Source of the DNA: Bradyrhizobium sediminis
Lineage (GTDB): Bacteria; Pseudomonadota; Alphaproteobacteria; Rhizobiales; Xanthobacteraceae
NCBI RefSeq assembly: GCF_018736085.1
Contig: NZ_CP076134.1
Location: 2,180,501 to 2,244,500 of the forward strand
Direction: 5' to 3'
DNA: 64,000 bases
The notes under the pieces are model-generated. The model saw only the letters and a program-made list of their open reading frames with translations. It was not told where the DNA came from and ran no database searches. Position numbers and translations under genes: made by a program. Below are positions 58,630 through 64,000 of this stretch, piece by piece (within the stretch, counting starts at the first letter, position 1; each line of letters begins with the position of its first letter).

Positions 58630-60357
58630 TCAGAAAGCCGTCTGCGTCGCCGTTCCCGCCACCACGTACCAGGTAACGAACATGCCGCAGATCAGGGCGC
58701 CGGGCAGGCTCGAGCCAGTGCGCCGCCAGGTGAATGTCGCGATCACGGCTGCGATCGCCAAGAGCGGCACGAACTGGATGGCGACGATGGTGGAGAGCGG
58801 CACGAAGCCGGGATCGGGCAGCGGGTTGAACAGTTTTCCGCCGAGCCAGAGCAGGCCGTATTGCAGGGCCAGGAGCACGATGAAGCCGAGCGTGAGCGCG
58901 AGAATATTGGTGAGGTAGAGCGCGCCGCGGCCCAAAGCCATGGTCGAGAAATTCCGGTGCAGCACGTGCAGAGCGATCACGAAAAACGCCGTGAACGGAA
59001 CCAGATAGATCAGGAAGATCAGAAACTGCTTGGCGCTCATCAGCTTCAAGGTGACGATCCAGAACCGGAAGTCGATCTTGAAGAGGAGATCGGCCAGCCA
59101 CAGCGCGGCATAGCCGGCGATGATGGTCAGGACCGCGATCACCACCGACTGCAGGACAATGCCGCCGCGGCTGGCGCGCTTCGGCGCGAACGGCATCAGC
59201 GCCAGCGCGATCAGCGCGTTGATGACGGCCCAGACCAGGATCTGGTTGGTGATGCCCTGCGGCAGCCAGGCCGACGGTTTGACGAAGGTGCCGCCCAGCG
59301 CGAACGCCGGATAATAGGTCAAGGCCGGAATGAAGGCGGACAGGATGAACGCCATGGTCCAGCGGCGGCCGGAAGCGGCAGCATGCGCCGGCATGGTGCC
59401 GTCGGCGATCTCGGGCAATCTCAGGCGGGAAAACATCTTGGCTTCCAGCAGGCCGTCGAAGGCGCCGATCACGAGCGCGACAAAACCCAGAAACGCGATC
59501 AGGGTGCCGATCTCCTTGCGGAACCAGATCTGGTCGTCGGCCGGCTTCGGCGTGCCGCCCTGCAATGTCTTGGCGAACCAGTCGAGGCTGTAGCCGATCG
59601 CCTCGTGCGAAATATGCTCGGCCGGATGGGTGATCGCGGGCGTGTAGAGCACCCGCGCGGTGCCTTGCGCGATGTCGCCATAGACCTTGCCGGGTTCGAC
59701 CGGCCCTTGGGTACCGAACAGCGCCCAGAGTTTAGGGCTCCTGGTGACGTCGCGGGCGAGTTCGACGCCCCACATCAAATTGGAGAACTCCTCGTATCGG
59801 GCGAACACCAGCGCGGCATTGCGCGGCCAGTTCGCGGTGCCCTCGGCGGCGAACGGCTTGCCGGTGGAGGAGCCCTCCAGCACCATCGACTTGTAGTCGT
59901 TGGGCATTGCGGTGGCGGCAGCCAGCACGGTCCAGCCGCCCATCGAATGGCCCTCGAGCCCGATATTGTTCTTGTCGACGATGTCGAGGCTGCGCAGGTG
60001 CGCGAGTCCGTCCGGCCCGCCGAAGCCGTTGGCGAAAGCCGGCGGATCGCTGTAGCCGTGGCCGGTCTGGTCGAGCGCGAGCACGACATAACCGCGGCGG
60101 GCGAACTCGATGGCAAAGCCGTCCTGGGTCTCGCGCGAATTGATGTAGCCGTGGACCGCGAGGATGCCGGGGGCGGGGGTCTGCGCGGTTGCATTGGGCG
60201 GGATGTAGAGCAGGGCGCTCATGGTGTTGCCCTTGGCGCCCTTGAAGCGGACGTCCTGGATCTTGATTCCGCCTGATGTCTGGGTGAAGTGCGCGAGCAA
60301 GCCGCCGGCCAGAATCAGCACCACGCCGGCAATCGCCAGCGACCATCTGCTGCGCAT
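58630..60357 (-). CDS. Membrane-embedded alpha/beta hydrolase
   Basis: A 575-residue protein. One N-terminal helix (residues 6-23) is followed by a periplasmic alpha/beta-hydrolase domain with ILAVHGYINSRETQDGF and the nucleophile Ser138 in GLEGHSMGGWTVL. The second half is about eight membrane helices (LIAFLGFVALVIGAFDGLL, WTMAFILSAFIPALTYYPAF, LTNILALTLGFIVLLALQYG). GGGAGG precedes the ATG at 60357. The fusion of a hydrolase with a multi-helix domain suggests action on a lipid or a transported ester. The substrate is unknown. Confidence 0.8.
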   Translation of the reverse strand: MRSRWSLAIAGVVLILAGGLLAHFTQTSGGIKIQDVRFKGAKGNTMSALLYIPPNATAQTPAPGILAVHGYINSRETQDGFAIEFARRGYVVLALDQTGHGYSDPPAFANGFGGPDGLAHLRSLDIVDKNNIGLEGHSMGGWTVLAAATAMPNDYKSMVLEGSSTGKPFAAEGTANWPRNAALVFARYEEFSNLMWGVELARDVTRSPKLWALFGTQGPVEPGKVYGDIAQGTARVLYTPAITHPAEHISHEAIGYSLDWFAKTLQGGTPKPADDQIWFRKEIGTLIAFLGFVALVIGAFDGLLEAKMFSRLRLPEIADGTMPAHAAASGRRWTMAFILSAFIPALTYYPAFALGGTFVKPSAWLPQGITNQILVWAVINALIALALMPFAPKRASRGGIVLQSVVIAVLTIIAGYAALWLADLLFKIDFRFWIVTLKLMSAKQFLIFLIYLVPFTAFFVIALHVLHRNFSTMALGRGALYLTNILALTLGFIVLLALQYGLLWLGGKLFNPLPDPGFVPLSTIVAIQFVPLLAIAAVIATFTWRRTGSSLPGALICGMFVTWYVVAGTATQTAF

Positions 60358-60562
60358 TGGAGCCTCCCTTGTGCCCTGGCCGTTCGACGGCTTTGCGGTT
60401 CGTTTCGATTGTGATTGATAGCCTATCCGAAACCGGAACGCGCGCAAGATGCGGCGATGCCGATGCTACCTGAGGTTTTGGCCGAGAGTTAGATAACGCC
60501 GCTAACCCTGTTATTTGACTTGAGAAATCCTGCCCGTCAGGCAATCCAGTACGATTGATCGT

Positions 60563-60605
60563 GAGGTCTTGGGTGAGGTTCCCCGGAACCTCGTCCAAAA
60601 CCTTC
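60563..60605. promoter_or_regulatory. Long hairpin upstream of trmJ
   Basis: GAGGTCTTGGGTGAGGTTCC (60563-60582) can pair with GGAACCTCGTCCAAAACCTTC (60585-60605). The inner eight pairs are perfect and the outer arm has several mismatches or G-T pairs, with a two-base apical CC loop. It ends 27 bases before the trmJ ATG. The 275-base gap 60358-60632 holds no gene. The hairpin may influence trmJ translation or be a degenerate repeat. Confidence 0.5.
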
Positions 60606-60632
60606 AGATGTAGAATCAGAAAGTGAAGTGAG

Positions 60633-61835
60633 ATGTCCGGTTCGGGCACCGACAAGACTAAAACCGGCCATGACCTTGCGGGTCCTGTTGTGATCCTAGT
60701 CGAGCCGCAGCTCGGCGAAAACATCGGCATGGCCGCGCGCGCGATGGGTAATTTCGGGCTGACGCGCTTGAGAATCGTCAATCCGCGCGACGGCTGGCCG
60801 AACGTTCACGCCCGCCGCGCCGCCTCCGGCGCCGACCATATCCTGGACCATGTCGAACTTTACGACACCGTCGAGCAGGCGGTTGCCGACTGCACACTGT
60901 TGTTCGCCACCACCGCCCGCGCCCATGACCAGGCCAAGCCGGTGGTGGCGCCGGAAGCCGCCGCGCGGGAGATCGTGGGCGGCATTGCCGGCGGCGGCAC
61001 GGTCGGCATCCTGTTCGGCCGCGAGCGCTACGGGTTGCAGAACGAGGAGGTCGCGCTCGCCAACCGCATCATCACCTTTCCGGTCAACCCGGGCTTCGCC
61101 TCGCTCAACCTGGCGCAGGCGGTGCTGCTGATCGGCTACGAATGGTTCAAACTTTCGACCGCAGGCACGCTGCCGTTCGCGATGCCCGAGCGCTCCGAGC
61201 CCGCCTCGCAGCACCAGATGCAGGCGTTCTTCGACAATCTGGTGCGCGAACTCGACAAGGTCGAGTTCCTGCGCCCGGCCGAGAAGCGCGAGACCATGCT
61301 GGTCAACCTGCGCAACATCTTCACCCGCATGGACCCGACCAAGCAGGACATGCACACGCTGCACGGCGTGGTGATGGCGATCGCCGAGGGGCGGAAAGGT
61401 CCCGCCAAGGGCGGCGTGCTCGACGGCGAACAGGCGACGCGATTGCGCGCGCTGCTCGCCGAGCACGGGCAGGGCGCGCTGCCCTCGGAGAGCGGCACGG
61501 TGAGGGGGCTGGCGCGGCTGCTGCGGCGAAACCCGACCGACGCCGAGCGCATTTTGTGGCAGGCCTTGACCACCGACCGCCGCTTCGCCGGCCAGTTCAA
61601 GCGCCAGACTCCGGTCGGCCGGCACATTCCGGATTTCGTCTCCTTCGTGCACCGGATCGCGATCGAACTGGTCAACCCCGACGAGACCGAGGTGATCGCC
61701 AAGGACCGCGCGATGCGGCAGCAATGGCTGGAGGCGCGCGGCTACCGGGTCGTGAACATGGCCGCCGCCGAGATCGAGGGCGATCTGGCCGCGCAACTCG
61801 GCCGGCTGGAGTCGAGCGTGGCGGAAGCGCGGTAG
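60633..61835 (+). CDS. trmJ: TrmJ-type tRNA 2'-O-methyltransferase fused to a degenerate DUF559 domain
   Basis: A 400-residue protein. Residues 1-260 are a SPOUT methyltransferase of the TrmJ type (tRNA position 32 in known members), with VVILVEPQLGENIGMAARAM, the knot motifs GILFGRERYGLQNEE and NPGFASLNLAQAVLLIGYEW. Residues about 293-376 are DUF559-like, a Vsr-related endonuclease fold: RLLRRNPTDAERILWQALTT, FKRQTPVGRHIPDFVSF and AMRQQWLEARGYRVV. The usual VELDGxxH segment reads IELVNPDET here, so the second acidic residue and the His are lost. The fusion is in one uninterrupted frame. The DUF559 part may now serve as an RNA-binding or structural domain. Confidence 0.88.
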   Translation: MSGSGTDKTKTGHDLAGPVVILVEPQLGENIGMAARAMGNFGLTRLRIVNPRDGWPNVHARRAASGADHILDHVELYDTVEQAVADCTLLFATTARAHDQAKPVVAPEAAAREIVGGIAGGGTVGILFGRERYGLQNEEVALANRIITFPVNPGFASLNLAQAVLLIGYEWFKLSTAGTLPFAMPERSEPASQHQMQAFFDNLVRELDKVEFLRPAEKRETMLVNLRNIFTRMDPTKQDMHTLHGVVMAIAEGRKGPAKGGVLDGEQATRLRALLAEHGQGALPSESGTVRGLARLLRRNPTDAERILWQALTTDRRFAGQFKRQTPVGRHIPDFVSFVHRIAIELVNPDETEVIAKDRAMRQQWLEARGYRVVNMAAAEIEGDLAAQLGRLESSVAEAR

Positions 61836-61842
61836 GGTTGTC

Positions 61843-61915
61843 GTCATTGCGAGCGAAGCGAAGCAATCCATCGGCACCGTATGGATTGCTTCGTCGCTTC
61901 GCTCCTCGCAATGAC
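61843..61915. repeat. GTCATTGCGAGCGAAGCGAAGC...GCAATGAC inverted repeat
   Basis: A 73-base palindromic unit, 7 bases after the trmJ stop, with arms GTCATTGCGAG/CTCGCAATGAC and inner GAAGCAATCCAT/ATGGATTGCTTC. It is the inverse of the unit at 56509-56582. It lies between convergent genes and may work as a terminator. Confidence 0.88.
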
Positions 61916-61934
61916 GGCAGGGCGGAGCCTTCGC

Positions 61935-62594
61935 TCACACCGCCATCAGCTGCGCCGTTGCCTCGCGTTTCGGCTTCTTCACCTTCGAAGGCCCGAACAG
62001 CGAACCGGCGGCAAGGGCGGCGGTGTCGGCGACGCCGGGATTGCGCGACACCATCGCGGCGACGATGGCGCCGTCGATCAGCAGCGCGAGCTGATGGGCG
62101 AGCACTTTCGGCTCCGCCGCGCCCATCTCGGCCGCGAGTTTCTCCAGATGCGCCAGCACCACCTTCTTGTGGCGCATCGCGATGGCGCGAAACTGCTTCT
62201 GGTCCTTGTCGTGCTCGCCGACCGCATTGATGAAGGGGCAGCCGTAGAAGCGTTCCTCGCCGAACCAGTCCTTCAGCGCCGGAAACATTCGCGAAAGCTT
62301 GGTCTGCGGGTCGCCGCCGCCAGCTTCCATCGCGCCGATGAACCATTCGCGCCACTGCTTGCCTTCGGTCTCCAGCACGGCGTGCACCAGATTGGTCTTC
62401 GAACCGAACAGCTTGTAGAGCGTGGTCTTTGCGGTGCCGGCCTCGTTGATGATGGCGTCGATGCCGGTGGCGTTGATGCCGTTCTTGCAGAACAGCCGCG
62501 TCGCGGCGCTGAGCAGGCGTCCGCGCGCCGACTCGTCGTCGCCGGCTGCGAGACTTGCCGCGGTCGAACGCTTCTTCGAAGCAGGTTTGCGCAT
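61935..62594 (-). CDS. TetR/AcrR family transcriptional regulator
   Basis: A 219-residue regulator starting MRKPASKKRSTAASLAAGDD. The DNA-binding domain includes ARGRLLSAATRLFCKNGINA, then GIDAIINEAGTAKTTLYKLF with the helix-turn-helix AGTAKTTLYKLFGSK. The ligand domain includes RFYGCPFINAVGEHDKDQKQ. It is divergent from an OsmC-family gene, with the palindrome ACCGTTCGGT between them. Regulation of the OsmC gene is likely. Confidence 0.88.
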   Translation of the reverse strand: MRKPASKKRSTAASLAAGDDESARGRLLSAATRLFCKNGINATGIDAIINEAGTAKTTLYKLFGSKTNLVHAVLETEGKQWREWFIGAMEAGGGDPQTKLSRMFPALKDWFGEERFYGCPFINAVGEHDKDQKQFRAIAMRHKKVVLAHLEKLAAEMGAAEPKVLAHQLALLIDGAIVAAMVSRNPGVADTAALAAGSLFGPSKVKKPKREATAQLMAV

Positions 62595-62791
62595 GCGCTC
62601 AGTTAATCGAAATGCGGCGCGATCATCAAGCCGCATCTCGTGCTGCTCAAAATATCCGCGACGAGGCAGCAATTGCATCCGATTTGAGCAGAAGGCTACC
62701 GATCGGTTTTCGAGGCCGTGCGGCTTAAGCGGTTTCAGGAATTCGGATTTTGGCTCGATGCGCCGTGTGGCACGCTTCGTGCAGGAAACAG

Positions 62792-62801
62792 ACCGTTCGG
62801 T
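62792..62801. promoter_or_regulatory. Candidate TetR operator ACCGTTCGGT
   Basis: A short symmetric site (arms ACCG/CGGT) within AGACCGTTCGGTATC, 27 bases before the OsmC gene start and 198 bases from the TetR start. ACCG-N2-CGGT cores are common in TetR operators. Its short length makes the call tentative. Confidence 0.45.
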
Positions 62802-62827
62802 ATCCTGACCCTCTAGGGAGAAAACCA

Positions 62828-63370
62828 ATGACCGCGGTCGCTCAAAAAACAGTACTGACGGGCTGCCTTGCCCCGATCGACAAGGACGGGCTGGAACAGC
62901 TCATCGTCACCAGCAAAGCCAACCCGAAGGTCATCAAGACCTTGAAATGCAAGACCGTGGCCGAAGGCAAGTTCCGTCACGCCAATTACATCCGCAACCT
63001 GCCGCCCTACATCGTCGACGAACCGCCGGGCCTGCTCGGCGACGACACCGCGCCGAATCCGTCGGAGGCTTCATTGGCGGCGCTCGGTTCCTGCCTCGCG
63101 GTCGGCCTGCACGCCAACGCGGTGCATCGCGGCTGGATCGTCAACAAGCTCGAACTGCAGCTCGAGGGCGACCTCAACATCACCGCGGTGTGGGGCACCG
63201 GCGACGTCAGCGAGAAGCCGGTCGGCTTCACCGACGTGCGGGTCAAGGTCGACATGGTCTGCGAGGGCGTTTCGCAAGCCGAGATCGACGCGCTGGTTAC
63301 ACACGTCAAGAAATGGTCGCCGGTCGCCAACACCTTCACCCGGCCGGTCAATCTCGAAGTCAGCGCGTAG
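62828..63370 (+). CDS. OsmC-family peroxide or organic-hydroperoxide reductase-like protein
   Basis: A 180-residue OsmC-fold protein. Marks are EGKFRHANYIRNLPPYIVDE, TAPNPSEASLAALGSCLAVG (conserved Cys in the central helix), GWIVNKLELQLEGDLNITA, GFTDVRVKVDMVCEGVSQAE and a terminal WSPVANTFTRPVNLEV. Canonical members use two Cys; the first conserved Cys is seen in GSCLAV, and a second candidate lies at VCEGVS. GGGAGAAAACC precedes the ATG. It is followed after 49 bases by an acyl-CoA dehydrogenase-like gene on the same strand. Confidence 0.88.
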   Translation: MTAVAQKTVLTGCLAPIDKDGLEQLIVTSKANPKVIKTLKCKTVAEGKFRHANYIRNLPPYIVDEPPGLLGDDTAPNPSEASLAALGSCLAVGLHANAVHRGWIVNKLELQLEGDLNITAVWGTGDVSEKPVGFTDVRVKVDMVCEGVSQAEIDALVTHVKKWSPVANTFTRPVNLEVSA

Positions 63371-63419
63371 AGGCAACCAGCGTGCAATCGCTTCCCAGAA
63401 AACCGGTGCGGAGATTCCG

Positions 63420-64000
63420 ATGAGTCCAGTGGCTGTATCACGTTTGCCGGTCGACGAAGTCGGCGACCCTTCGCCGGCATCGGTCGTCGAAGCGGTTGCT
63501 TCGATTGCACGCAAGGACCTCGCGCCGCTCGCCTCTGCGATCGACGAGGGTACGGTCTACCCGGCCGAACTGCTCCGGCGTCTCGGCGACGCCGGGGCCT
63601 GGGGCAGTCACCGCCCGAAGGGTGGCGCGGCCGATCTATGCTGCGCCATTCAATCGATCTCGGCGCTCGGCGAGGTGTGCGGCGCCACCGCCTTCATGGC
63701 GTGGTGCCAAAACACGCTGGCCTGGTATGTGACCAATTCCGGCAATCCCGCGCTGGTCGCGCGGCTCGCCGACGGCGTTTCGTCGGGCAAAATTCTCGGC
63801 GGCACCGGCCTATCCAATCCGATGAAGACCTTCTACGGAATCGAGAAGCTGAAATTGAAGGGACGCAAAGTCGACGGCGGCTATGTCGTGCGTGGCGCGC
63901 TGCCCTGGGTGTCCAATCTCGGACCCGATCATCTCTTCGGCACGATCTTCGAGATCGAGGATCAGCCCGGCGAGATCGTGATGTTTCTCGCCGACTGCTC
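63420..64000 (+). CDS. Acyl-CoA dehydrogenase family protein (3' end outside window)
   Basis: The frame opens at the ATG at 63420 (MSPVAVSRLPVDEVGDPSPA) and stays open to the window edge, about 193 codons. It contains LAPLASAIDEGTVYPAELLR, LGDAGAWGSHRPKGGAADLC, ISALGEVCGATAFMAWCQNT and SSGKILGGTGLSNPMKTFYG, then GGYVVRGALPWVSNLGPDHL. This is the N-terminal and middle domain pattern of the flavin acyl-CoA dehydrogenase superfamily. Co-transcription with the OsmC gene under the TetR regulator is likely. The substrate is unknown, and the catalytic C-terminus is not visible. Confidence 0.85.
   Translation, partial: MSPVAVSRLPVDEVGDPSPASVVEAVASIARKDLAPLASAIDEGTVYPAELLRRLGDAGAWGSHRPKGGAADLCCAIQSISALGEVCGATAFMAWCQNTLAWYVTNSGNPALVARLADGVSSGKILGGTGLSNPMKTFYGIEKLKLKGRKVDGGYVVRGALPWVSNLGPDHLFGTIFEIEDQPGEIVMFLADC

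Overview
The window is chromosomal DNA of a GC-rich alphaproteobacterium, most likely Bradyrhizobium or a close relative in the Nitrobacteraceae. The evidence is a CckA/CtrA-type flagellar locus, FNR/FixK-type boxes, an alphaproteobacterial SOS box (GAAC-N7-GAAC) before recA, dense paralogous Crp/Fnr and PilZ genes, and many short intergenic inverted repeats of the kinds I remember from Bradyrhizobium genomes. The genus call is inference from memory, not a search. I saw no rRNA, no convincing tRNA, no CRISPR array, no transposase and no prophage.

Layout. 1-8000: flagellar export and rod genes, with fliO-fliP leftward and flgB-flgC-fliE-fliQ-fliR-flhB rightward. They diverge from a region holding a perfect CtrA box, and the hybrid kinase gene cckA follows. 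8000-16400: mostly single genes (ATP-grasp-like protein, Tim44-like protein, glutathione S-transferase, GFA-family protein, class I fumarase) and several small proteins. 16400-25900: a series of small regulator/target modules with readable operators. These are a TetR regulator with a carotenoid oxygenase and a membrane protein; an Rrf2 regulator with a group III truncated globin and a DUF6522-like protein; and two paralogous XRE regulators with a membrane protein, a thioesterase and a DsbA-family protein. A SET-domain methyltransferase lies among them. 25900-26560 is a gene-free, strongly structured repeat element.

26560-45100 is a signalling and stress region. It has a cupin/JmjC-like plus FemAB-like gene pair, a PAS-PAS-GGDEF-EAL protein followed by a DUF2336 protein, a Crp/Fnr regulator, and a globin-coupled chemoreceptor behind an FNR box. 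It continues with a secreted caspase-like protein, a decayed PQQ dehydrogenase, a CPA2 antiporter, two PilZ proteins, and several very small proteins, two of which sit directly behind FNR/FixK boxes. 45100-64000 is more conserved: recA, the gcvT-gcvH-gcvP operon under a tandem glycine riboswitch, alaS, a cyclic-nucleotide-gated potassium channel, icd, a membrane-anchored hydrolase, a trmJ fused to a DUF559-like domain, a TetR/OsmC pair and the start of an acyl-CoA dehydrogenase gene.

The least explained items are the tiny anaerobically controlled proteins at 38331-38423 and 44039-44218, the TrmJ-DUF559 fusion, the multi-stem repeat near 26.3 kb, the operator families shared between neighbouring promoters, and the phased AGGCCAST repeats upstream of recA.
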